Shown here in pieces: positions 35,001 to 42,886 of a DNA stretch of 64,000 bases. A model generated the notes under the pieces. The model was not told where the DNA came from. It did no database searches and saw only the letters and a list, made by a program, of their open reading frames with translations. A program made the translations under genes and the position numbers. How positions within the stretch are numbered: position 1 is the first letter of the stretch; each line of letters opens with the position of its first letter. The DNA is from Desulfoplanes formicivorans (GTDB lineage Bacteria; Desulfobacterota; Desulfovibrionia; Desulfovibrionales; Desulfomicrobiaceae): assembly GCF_001748225.1 (NCBI RefSeq), contig NZ_BDFE01000015.1:652657-716656 (forward strand), given 5' to 3'.

Positions 35001-35177
35001 GGGGCGGGAGCAGGAGCTGAAAATGCCATTGGCGTGGGCGTGTTGGGTGGCATGGTCACTTCGACCATTCTGGTAACCATGTTTGCTCCGCTGTTTTACG
35101 TGATCATTTACAAGGGATTGGGAAAACACCGGAAACGGGTGACCATGAAGTATACAGGGGGGAACGGCCATGCATAG
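32010..35177 (+). CDS. RND (HAE1) multidrug efflux pump, AcrB/MexB type
   Basis: A 1,055-residue inner-membrane trimeric proton antiporter that extrudes hydrophobic compounds. The start ATG overlaps the adaptor stop (TGATG). The N-terminus [20 protein letters not shown] is typical. The pore and porter domains are present ([18 protein letters not shown]), and TM4 carries the proton-relay aspartates in [23 protein letters not shown] (two adjacent Asp), flanked by [11 protein letters not shown]. The AcrB-like insert GASQ region and the C-terminal TM block ([23 protein letters not shown]) with the relay lysine in TM10 are intact. A full-length, functional-looking pump. The outer-membrane gene overlaps its last 8 bases, so the three genes form one operon under the TetR regulator. 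Confidence 0.97.
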   Translation: [1055 protein letters not shown]

Positions 35178-36582
35178 TACGCTTAGAATGCTGGTTTTGA
35201 TGGCCGGATGCGTTGTTGTTCTCGGAGGGTGCAGTCTGGCCCCGACATACGAGCGGCCTCAGGCGCCTGTCCCGGCGGAGTGGCCCCAGGGAGCTGATGT
35301 CGCGTCCCGTCAAACGGACCCGTCTCCCCTCGCCTCGGATGTTCCCTGGGAAACGTTCTTTCCCGACAGGAACCTTGGCCAGGTCATCAGCCTTGCGTTG
35401 GAGAACAACCGGGATCTCAAACTGGCCGCATTGAACGTGGCCCGGGCCCAGGCCCTGTACGGGGTACAGCGCGCGGAACTCTATCCCGGGCTTGGCGTGA
35501 GCGGGGCCGGGACCAAGGAACGCACTGCTGCAGACTTTACCCTGCCCGGTGCGTCCAGAACGTCCAAGGCCTTCAATGTCGATCTGGGCATTGCCGCCTG
35601 GGAACTCGACTTCTTTGGACGCATCCGCAGTCTCAAGGATCAGGCCCTGCAGGAGTATCTGGCCACGGAAGCGGCCGCGCGCAGTGTCCGGATCACCCTT
35701 ATTGCCGGTGTTGCCAAGGCGTATCTGAACCTGGCGGCCTCCAGGGATCATCTGGTCCTGGCCCGAACAGCCCTGGAGGTTCAGGAGGCCGCATATGCCC
35801 TGGTCAAACGACGGCATGAGGCAGGCCTTGCCACCGAGCTGGACCTGCGCAGGGCCGAAGTCCCTGTGCAAACGGCCCGGGGTGATATAGCCCGGTACAC
35901 CATGCTTGAGGCCCAGGCCTTAAACGCCCTGAATCTGCTGGCCGGAGAAACCGTGCCAAAAGGGTTGTTGCCAGAAGGACTTGAAAACCTTGTTCCGCCC
36001 AGGGGCGTCACGCCGGGACTCCCTTCGGAAACCCTGCTTCGGCGCCCGGATATCCTGGCTGCAGAGCATCGGCTCAGGGGAGGATATGCCTTTATTGGCG
36101 CGGCCCGTGCTGCGTTTTTCCCTTCCATCTCCCTGACAACCACCATGGGGACGGCCAGCGAGGAGCTTTCCGGCCTGTTCGGTTCGGGATCGGATACCTG
36201 GAACTTCACGCCCAGCGTGGCCATGCCCATTTTTGATCCCCGGACATGGGCCGCCTATCGCGTGAGCAAGGCCCAACAGAAGATTCTGCTGGCCGAATAT
36301 GAAAAGGCCATTCAAACCGCTTTCAAAGAGGTGGCCGATGCTCTGGCTGTTCAGGAGCAGATAGGCCGACAGATCGCGGCCCAGGAAGACCTTGTCCAGG
36401 CCCTGGCTAGAACATATGAACTCTCTCGCAAACGCTATGAACGGGGAATCGACAGCTATCTGGGCGTGCTCGATGCCCAGAGGTCCCTGGTGGACGCCCG
36501 GCAGGGCCTCATGACCCTCAAGTTGACTCGCCTGGCCAACGAGGTCCAATTATACGCGGTCCTTGGTGGCGGGGGAGAGTGA
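35170..36582 (+). CDS. Outer-membrane efflux channel (OprM/NodT family lipoprotein)
   Basis: A 470-residue outer-membrane factor. The ATG at 35170 lies inside the end of the pump gene. A lipoprotein signal ends in LGGCSLAPTYERP (lipid-modified Cys about residue 18). Two copies of the TolC-type repeat are visible: IAAWELDFFGRIRSLKDQALQ with LARTALEVQEAAYALVKRRHEAGL, and VAMPIFDPRTWAAYRVSKAQQ with LSRKRYERGIDSYLGVLDAQRSL. These build the trimeric beta-barrel and periplasmic tunnel. It completes the tripartite pump encoded by the preceding two genes. A strong hairpin follows the stop codon. Confidence 0.95.
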   Translation: MHSTLRMLVLMAGCVVVLGGCSLAPTYERPQAPVPAEWPQGADVASRQTDPSPLASDVPWETFFPDRNLGQVISLALENNRDLKLAALNVARAQALYGVQRAELYPGLGVSGAGTKERTAADFTLPGASRTSKAFNVDLGIAAWELDFFGRIRSLKDQALQEYLATEAAARSVRITLIAGVAKAYLNLAASRDHLVLARTALEVQEAAYALVKRRHEAGLATELDLRRAEVPVQTARGDIARYTMLEAQALNALNLLAGETVPKGLLPEGLENLVPPRGVTPGLPSETLLRRPDILAAEHRLRGGYAFIGAARAAFFPSISLTTTMGTASEELSGLFGSGSDTWNFTPSVAMPIFDPRTWAAYRVSKAQQKILLAEYEKAIQTAFKEVADALAVQEQIGRQIAAQEDLVQALARTYELSRKRYERGIDSYLGVLDAQRSLVDARQGLMTLKLTRLANEVQLYAVLGGGGE

Positions 36583-36597
36583 CAGGGCGCAGGTTGG

Positions 36598-36639
36598 TCT
36601 CCGCCGTCATCCCGACACAATCCGGGATGACGGCGGAGA
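36598..36639 (+). terminator. 17-bp hairpin after the efflux operon
   Basis: A perfect 17-bp stem (TCTCCGCCGTCATCCCG and its complement) with an 8-base loop (ACACAATC). No T-run follows, so it is either a Rho-assisted stop or an mRNA 3'-end stabiliser like REP elements. Confidence 0.75.
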
Positions 36640-36732
36640 AGGAAAGGGTTCCGGCCGAGGAAGCGTTCTTTTTGCAAACAAGCGGGCAAGTATGTTTTGT
36701 CCCGGGATAATCGTCATGCATAACCCACCATC

Positions 36733-37632
36733 ATGCCCGTAATCCACATTACCATCCAGCCCGAGGAATCCGGCCAGAAGATTCTGCAGCTTTTGCAGCG
36801 TCGGGTGGGGCGTGACGTGCCCCGGTCCGCCCTCATGCGTGTCATCCGCAAGGGCCAGGTCCGGGTGGATGGTCGTCGGGTCAAACCCTTTGATCGGGTG
36901 AGCGCGGGACAGGATGTCCGCATTCCCCCCTTTGCCACCCGGGAACAGCCAGCTTCCTCCTTGTCGGACAAATCAAAATCCGGACTTCCCGTCACCTTTG
37001 AGGACAGGGACATGCTGGTTCTGAACAAACCTGCCGGATTGCCCGTTCATCCGGGAACCGGGTGGACGGACAGCGTGACCACGCGGCTGGCGGCCTTGTT
37101 CCCGGACGCCCCTTTTGTTCCGGTTCCGGTCCACCGACTGGACAAGAACACCTCGGGTATCCTTCTTGTGGCCAAAACCTACACGTTTTTGCGCTTCATG
37201 CAGGATCAGTGGCAGGCAGGCCGGGTCAACAAGCATTACCTGGCCTGGGTGCAGGGGCGCTGGCCATACCGTGAGCGTAGCCGGTTGACCGATGATCTGG
37301 CCAAATCCGGACGACCGGGGCGGGAAAGGGTGCGTACGGGAGGGGGCAAAAGGGCTGTGTGCGAGGTTGTTCCCGCGGTGGTGCGTCCGGACCTGTCCCT
37401 CCTGAAGGTGCGTCTTCTTACCGGACGGACCCATCAAATCCGTGTTCAGCTGGCTTCCAGAGGGTTCCCCCTGGTGGGTGATCCCAAGTATGGAGGACCG
37501 GCCCATGTTTCCATGCTCCTGCACGCCTGGAGCCTTGCCTGGGAAGGGCACTGTCTGACGGTGCTGCCGTCCTGGACAGGCAGGTTTCGGGTGGACAGCG
37601 AGTTCCTTTCTGCAGATCATCTCAAGGGGTGA
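36733..37632 (+). CDS. RluA-family pseudouridine synthase (RluC/RluD type)
   Basis: A 299-residue RNA-modifying enzyme that isomerises uridine to pseudouridine in rRNA or tRNA. Residues 14-75 form an S4 RNA-binding domain (SALMRVIRKGQVRVDGRRVKPFDRV). The catalytic aspartate lies in HRLDKNTSGILLVAKT (about residue 133-148), preceded by LVLNKPAGLPVHPGTG and followed by LLTGRTHQIRVQLA and GDPKYGG. The insert KSGRPGRERVRTGGGKRA is basic and lineage specific. RluC is the closest guess (S4 domain, 955/2504/2580 of 23S rRNA) but RluD cannot be excluded. It stands between the efflux operon and the PHP-UvrD gene. Confidence 0.92.
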   Translation: MPVIHITIQPEESGQKILQLLQRRVGRDVPRSALMRVIRKGQVRVDGRRVKPFDRVSAGQDVRIPPFATREQPASSLSDKSKSGLPVTFEDRDMLVLNKPAGLPVHPGTGWTDSVTTRLAALFPDAPFVPVPVHRLDKNTSGILLVAKTYTFLRFMQDQWQAGRVNKHYLAWVQGRWPYRERSRLTDDLAKSGRPGRERVRTGGGKRAVCEVVPAVVRPDLSLLKVRLLTGRTHQIRVQLASRGFPLVGDPKYGGPAHVSMLLHAWSLAWEGHCLTVLPSWTGRFRVDSEFLSADHLKG

Positions 37633-37777
37633 TAACGGCGTCTGGCCGTTGCAAAACATCTTTGCCCCTTGCCCCCCGACGGGATTGAAGGCATGTTGCG
37701 GTTGTTTTTGACGCATGCCTGCCGCATCTGATGCGGGCACTTCCCATCTCTAGCCATATAAACGGAGATTCCGACCT

Positions 37778-40700
37778 ATGGGCACGTTTCTGGCTGATCT
37801 GCACATCCATTCCCGGTTTTCCCGGGCCACAAGCAAAAATCTCACCTTTCGCCATCTTGCTGCCTGGGCGAGTGTCAAGGGCCTCGACATTCTGGGCACG
37901 GGCGATTTCACCCATCCCGGCTGGCTGGCCATGCTCGAGGACGAGCTCGAACCTGACGAGGGGGGACTGTTTCGTCTGAAACAAACCGCTGACCTGGCCC
38001 GGGAGCTGCCGGGCATGGAGGGCGATCTTCCCTGCAGGACCAAATTTCTGCTCAGCTCCGAAATCAGCTCCATTTACAAACGGGGAGGGCGGGTGCGCAA
38101 GGTTCACAACCTCGTGTACATGCCGGATCTGGATGCTGCGAAGCGGTTCAACGCCAAGCTGGCCCAGGTGGGGAATATCGCTTCTGATGGGCGCCCCATT
38201 CTGGGCCTTGATTCGAGAAATCTTCTGGAAATGGTACTGGAAACCCATCCTCAGGCCTATTTGATTCCCGCACACATCTGGACGCCCTGGTTTTCCGTGT
38301 TCGGCTCCAAATCGGGATTTGACACCCTGGAAGAATGTTTCGGCGATCTGACCTCGGAAATTTTCGCCCTTGAGACCGGGTTGTCTTCGGACCCTGCCAT
38401 GAACTGGCTCTGGTCCGATCTGGACGCCTACGCCCTTGTTTCCAATTCCGATGCCCATTCCGGACCCAATCTGGGACGCGAGGCCAATATTTTTCATGGC
38501 GCCAAGGATTATACCGGGATTTTTCGGGCCCTCAAGGGCAAGCTTTCGGCCACGGAGTTCAGAGGCACCCTCGAATTCTATCCCGAAGAGGGAAAATATC
38601 ATCTGGATGGGCATCGCAAATGCGGGGTTGTTGTGGATCCCCGCGAGGGGAGACGCTCCGACAACATCTGCCCTGTTTGCGGCAAACCCCTGACCGTCGG
38701 GGTGCTCAACCGGGTTCTGGAGCTGGCGGATCGGACCACCCCGGTTCGTCCGGTCGGGCATCCCGGTTTTACCTCCCTCATCCCGCTGCCGGAGATTGTT
38801 TCGGAAATTGTGGGGACCGGCCCCCGGACCAAGAAGGTTGCCAGGATGTACTTTTCCCTGATCGAGCGCTTTGGCACGGAAATGCAGATACTGCGTTCCG
38901 TGCCCGTTGAAGATCTCAAGCGTTTTTCGTCTGTGGTGGCCGAGGCTGTTACGCGGCTTCGGGAAGATCAGGTGGTCAGGCAGGGGGGATTTGACGGGCA
39001 ATACGGGACCATCAAGGTTTTTTCCCGCCAGGAACGGGAAGCGTTCAAGCGGGGCAAGGCCATGCTGCCCATCCCTGTGGACAGGCAGGAGCAGGTCCAT
39101 GCCCAGGGCGCTACTCCCCGGTCTTTCGAGGCGGACCCAAAACCGCGGCCAGAGCCCATTGCCGAGCCCAATACCCTGCAGCAGCAGGCCATAGAGGCCG
39201 GTCCGGGCCCTGTTCTGGTTCTGGCCGGTCCGGGAACAGGGAAGACGCACACCTTGATGGGCCGGGTGAAGCATCTTCTTGCCCAGGGAGAGGACCCCGC
39301 CACAATGCTGGTGGTGACCTTTACCCGCCGGGCGGCCCAGGAGATCAGAAATCGTCTGGCCCTTGTGGATCCGCGCGGATCAAAGATGCGGGCAGACACC
39401 CTGCACGCCATGGCGTTTGATTTCTGGTCCAGGAAGCTGGGAGAGGCTCCGGTTCTGCTGTCCGAGGAAGGCGCCCGATCCCTTTTTGCCACGGCCAACC
39501 CGGATCTTTCGGGGCAGAGTCTCAAGCGGGCCTGGGAGTCCATGAACCGGGATCGGGAACTGGGCAGGGCAGGTGATTCGGCATATTATCTGAATTATAC
39601 CGGGCAGAAATCAGCGTGGAACCTGGTTGATTACACGGATTTGCTCGAATTCTGGCTGGAACAGCTTCGGACCGAAACCGATGCACACGATGCGGACAGG
39701 TATGCCCATGTGCTGGTGGACGAGGTGCAGGATCTTTCTCCCCTGCAGATGGCCCTGATCTCGGCCCTGGTGGACAAGCAGGGAACGGGATTTTTTGCCA
39801 TCGGCGATCCCAACCAGTCCATCTACGGTTTCCGGGGGGCGGTTGCCGATGTCCAGTCCCACCTCAAGGCACTTTGGCCGGATTTGGTCACGGTGTCCCT
39901 GGAGAAAAACTACCGGTCGACCCGGCAGGTTCTGGATCTGGCCCAGGGGGTCTTTCCCCATGCCGCAGGATTGAGCGCTGTCCGCCAGGATATGGGTTCG
40001 GCCGTCCTGTTTCAGGCGGGTACAGCGGCCCAGGAGGCGGCATGGATGGGGGGCAAGATCCTTTCCCTGGTGGGCGGGACCGCCCATTGGCAGGCCGATG
40101 CCGGTGAACAGGGCGGTCTTGGTCCCGGTGATATTGCCGTGCTGGTCCGGTTCAAGGCCCTCATTCCCCTGTACAGGAACATGTTTGACAAGATGGGTAT
40201 TCCCTGTGCCGCTCCCGAGGCCGAGGCCTTTTTCAGGGACCCTCGCGTGGAAAGGATTCTGGCCCAGGCTGGTGCTGTTTTCGGGATCATGACCACAGAC
40301 ATGGAACAGGTGTGTCCGGATGACATCCTGGCCCGGGGACCCGAACATATTGCCCGGTATGTGGGAGACCGTCCGCCCTTTGACCGCATGTTCTGGTCGA
40401 GCACTCCCTTCAAGAAACTGGTGGCCAGTTACCACCAGCACGGATCATGGGCCGGTCTCCTGAATCATCTCAGTCTTGAGAGCGAGCTGGAGGAAATTCG
40501 CCTGGCCGCCCAAAAGGTGCAGATCATGACCCTGCATGGGGCCAAGGGGCTGGAATTTGAAGCTGTTTTTCTTCCCGCTCTGGAGGAGGGCATTCTTCCT
40601 TTTGTGGGTACGGACATCCTTACGGGCAAGGTGCAAAGCCTTGAGATCAGGTCTGATGTGGACGAAGAGCGCAGACTTTTTTATGTGGGGTTAACCAGGG

Positions 40701-40894
40701 CCAAACAGCGCGTGTATTTGAGTCACAGCAGGGAACGCAAGATCTTTGGACATACCCTGCGCGGCAAGCCCACGCGGTTTTTGAGGGACCTTCCTGCCCA
40801 TGGTCTGAGCGTCCGGTCGGCCCGGGCCCATGTCCGGGTCCAGGAAAAATCCCTGACCATGTTGGAGAAAATGCGTCCGCACAAGATGTCCTGA
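37778..40894 (+). CDS. PHP phosphoesterase - UvrD-type helicase fusion
   Basis: A 1,038-residue two-part protein. Residues 1-230 are a PHP-type metal phosphoesterase domain: DLHIHSRFSRA (first metal motif), LGTGDFTHPGW, LIPAHIWTPWFSVFG, and NSDAHSGPNLGRE (about 221). A Cys-rich patch (ICPVCGK, about 298) suggests a zinc-ribbon linker. Residues about 460-1038 are a superfamily 1A helicase: Walker A AGPGTGKTHTL (about 482), VVTFTRRAAQEIRNRL, HVLVDEVQDLSPLQ (about 646), GDPNQSIYGFRG (about 675), QIMTLHGAKGLEFEAVFLP (about 914), and RRLFYVGLTRAKQRVYLSHS (about 965). The helicase part is shorter than UvrD (2B reduced). It probably unwinds DNA or RNA-DNA and trims 3' phosphate or nucleotide ends; the exact role is unknown. 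Confidence 0.93.
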   Translation: MGTFLADLHIHSRFSRATSKNLTFRHLAAWASVKGLDILGTGDFTHPGWLAMLEDELEPDEGGLFRLKQTADLARELPGMEGDLPCRTKFLLSSEISSIYKRGGRVRKVHNLVYMPDLDAAKRFNAKLAQVGNIASDGRPILGLDSRNLLEMVLETHPQAYLIPAHIWTPWFSVFGSKSGFDTLEECFGDLTSEIFALETGLSSDPAMNWLWSDLDAYALVSNSDAHSGPNLGREANIFHGAKDYTGIFRALKGKLSATEFRGTLEFYPEEGKYHLDGHRKCGVVVDPREGRRSDNICPVCGKPLTVGVLNRVLELADRTTPVRPVGHPGFTSLIPLPEIVSEIVGTGPRTKKVARMYFSLIERFGTEMQILRSVPVEDLKRFSSVVAEAVTRLREDQVVRQGGFDGQYGTIKVFSRQEREAFKRGKAMLPIPVDRQEQVHAQGATPRSFEADPKPRPEPIAEPNTLQQQAIEAGPGPVLVLAGPGTGKTHTLMGRVKHLLAQGEDPATMLVVTFTRRAAQEIRNRLALVDPRGSKMRADTLHAMAFDFWSRKLGEAPVLLSEEGARSLFATANPDLSGQSLKRAWESMNRDRELGRAGDSAYYLNYTGQKSAWNLVDYTDLLEFWLEQLRTETDAHDADRYAHVLVDEVQDLSPLQMALISALVDKQGTGFFAIGDPNQSIYGFRGAVADVQSHLKALWPDLVTVSLEKNYRSTRQVLDLAQGVFPHAAGLSAVRQDMGSAVLFQAGTAAQEAAWMGGKILSLVGGTAHWQADAGEQGGLGPGDIAVLVRFKALIPLYRNMFDKMGIPCAAPEAEAFFRDPRVERILAQAGAVFGIMTTDMEQVCPDDILARGPEHIARYVGDRPPFDRMFWSSTPFKKLVASYHQHGSWAGLLNHLSLESELEEIRLAAQKVQIMTLHGAKGLEFEAVFLPALEEGILPFVGTDILTGKVQSLEIRSDVDEERRLFYVGLTRAKQRVYLSHSRERKIFGHTLRGKPTRFLRDLPAHGLSVRSARAHVRVQEKSLTMLEKMRPHKMS

Positions 40895-41016
40895 AGGGCT
40901 GCCTTCGCCAGGACATGACGTCAGATGTTTCCTGCAGCGTCATCGTGTGCCTCCAGCCGTTTGTTGTTGTCTTGCCTGTGGGGTGAATCGGTTGCGATCT
41001 CTGCGGTTTCCTCTGA

Positions 41017-41175
41017 TTATCTTCTGGTTTTTCGAAACAAAAGGTGTTCGTAAACCGCACACACCCTGAGGGCCGCGCGAGATGGGAAGCCCATTTTTCG
41101 CAGTCGGCAATAGACGTACAGGGGGTTGCAGTAGTGCTGGAACAAGAGGCGTAGTGTACGGGGCATGGTGTCCAT
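41017..41175 (-). CDS. Small 52-residue basic protein
   Basis: A short minus-strand frame, ATG 41175 to TAA 41017. It is arginine/cysteine-rich with a helix-like core: TLRLLFQHYCNPLYVYCRLR then KMGFPSRAALRVCAVYEHLLF. Codon use and the amphipathic pattern look like real coding sequence, and similar NPL-x-V-Y-C-R-L small proteins seem familiar from Desulfovibrio genomes, but that is memory, not a search. There is no strong ribosome site and no membrane segment. It sits alone in an 800-base gap between the PHP-UvrD and DHH genes. Function unknown. Confidence 0.5.
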   Translation of the reverse strand: MDTMPRTLRLLFQHYCNPLYVYCRLRKMGFPSRAALRVCAVYEHLLFRKTRR

Positions 41176-41695
41176 GGGTATAGTCTTTGGAGACTGTTAT
41201 TCTTGCACAGCAAAATAAGTGCCCGGAGACGTTTGGCCTTCTGGGGGACATGCTGCCCGGGAACATCACGGTATGCACCGGGCCGGGCGCGGATGATTGG
41301 TCGCATCCAGGGCTGCATTGGCAAAGGCATGGTCGGATTTCATTCTGGAAACACGGGCCGCTTTGGGGGAGAAGGCCGTATTTGACTTGCATTTCAAAGT
41401 CATTAGAAGGGGCTTTCGTTTGTCGGATGTGATGGATGCACGTGATCGGGAAATGCGTTATTCATAGCGTTTCCGGATTGCATACACCATTATGTCTGTT
41501 TTCGTGATTTCGGGCAACGATCCGCGGCCATGAGGCCCGGGGCTCATGACCGAATTCCGGAGACATTGCCCGATTGCATGTCAATCAGGCGGCTTTCAGG
41601 TTCTTGCCCCGGATCGTTGCCCTTGGGGACGATGGATCGGTTTGCGGCCAGGCAAGTCCGAAAGCTCCCCCTCACGTGAAACCAGGAAGGATTGC
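41176..41695 (+). other. Gap upstream of the DHH gene
   Basis: This 520-base stretch has no supported gene. It contains AGTCT-TTGG-AGACT (41183-41196), an inverted repeat just upstream of the small minus gene, and a possible promoter TTGACT (41382) with TAGAAG 16 bases downstream, a -10 form also seen in the rRNA leader at the right edge. Confidence 0.4.
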
Positions 41696-42703
41696 ATGGC
41701 TTATTTTCGAAATCTCGACGCGCAGGTCGCCAACCTCCTCGGGCTTCTCAAAAAGGATCAGAGATGGCTCATCCTTGTGAATGCCGATCCCGACGCCATG
41801 GCCTCAGCCATGGCCCTCAAGCGGATTCTGGCCCGCAGGGTGACCAGTGTTGGGATCGCGTACGTGAACGAACTTTCCCGGCCTGACAATCTGGCCATGA
41901 TACGCCTTTTGCGTATCCCTATCAAAAAACTCATCCCCACCCTGGCAGCCCAGTACGATCGTTTTGCCCTGGTTGACTCGCAGCCGCATCATCACCCTGA
42001 TTTCGCTCCCTTCGAGTTTTCCATTGTCATCGACCACCATCCGCTCCTGGAGGAGTATCCCCCGGACTTCCCCTTTTACGAGATCCGTCCCGACTACGGA
42101 TCAAACAGCTCCCTGATGACAGAATATCTGTACAATATGGGGCTCAGACCGGGAAAATTGCTGGCAACGGCTCTGCTCTACGGCATCAAGACCGACACCC
42201 AGAGTTTTGAACGCGACTTCAATGATGCCGACATCAAGGCCTTCAGATATCTGACCAAGTTCTATAATCCCAATCTGTTGCACAAAATCACCCGCAGCGA
42301 GTTCCGGGTGGAATGGCTGAAATACTTTTCCCAGGCCTTTCGCAAGATGCGCATCCTGGGCAAGGGATTGACCGCCTTTCTCGGGGCAGTGGATTCCCCG
42401 GATATCCTGGTCATCCTGGCCGATTTCTTCATGCGGGTGCACGGGCTTTCCTGGGTCCTCATGAGCGGGCTTCATGATGACAAGCTTGTGGTGGTTTTTC
42501 GGGGAGACGGTTTGCGCAGGGATATGGGCAAGTTTGCCCAGGGGCTGTTCGGAGATGTTGGGTCCGCTGGCGGGCACAGGGCTATGGCTCGGGCCGAGAT
42601 TCCCCTGGAAAACATCGGTAACCAGCACGCCCAGCAATTTATTCTGGAACGGCTGGCCCGGAAACGGAAAAAAAAGGCAAGTCCCAAGCCTGCTGCAGAG
42701 TAA
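41696..42703 (+). CDS. DHH-family phosphoesterase (NrnA-like)
   Basis: A 335-residue enzyme starting at ATG 41696 behind AGGAAGG. The DHH domain has VNADPDAMASAMALKRIL (about 28), LVDSQPHHHPDF (about 93) and VIDHHPLLEEY (about 112), the manganese-binding set of the family. The C-terminal DHHA1 substrate domain ends with DVGSAGGHRAMARAEIPLEN (about 286). NrnA-type enzymes degrade nanoRNA and dephosphorylate pAp. A lysine-rich tail follows. It precedes polA by 183 bases on the same strand. Whether it acts on short RNA or on cyclic dinucleotides cannot be read from the sequence. Confidence 0.9.
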   Translation: MAYFRNLDAQVANLLGLLKKDQRWLILVNADPDAMASAMALKRILARRVTSVGIAYVNELSRPDNLAMIRLLRIPIKKLIPTLAAQYDRFALVDSQPHHHPDFAPFEFSIVIDHHPLLEEYPPDFPFYEIRPDYGSNSSLMTEYLYNMGLRPGKLLATALLYGIKTDTQSFERDFNDADIKAFRYLTKFYNPNLLHKITRSEFRVEWLKYFSQAFRKMRILGKGLTAFLGAVDSPDILVILADFFMRVHGLSWVLMSGLHDDKLVVVFRGDGLRRDMGKFAQGLFGDVGSAGGHRAMARAEIPLENIGNQHAQQFILERLARKRKKKASPKPAAE

Positions 42704-42886
42704 TCCTTCGCAAGGAGCGCTCTGCATGGTCGGCATTTGCCAGACACCTTGAGGCAGGACGCTGGCTTCCCGTACCATGATCCTGTAGACGTGGATCGCT
42801 TCCGGGGCTGCGCGGTCTGTGTGTTGCCTCTTGCATGAGCCTTTCGTGGTTGCATCTTCCAGAACATTCAACGATCCGGAGTGAAC

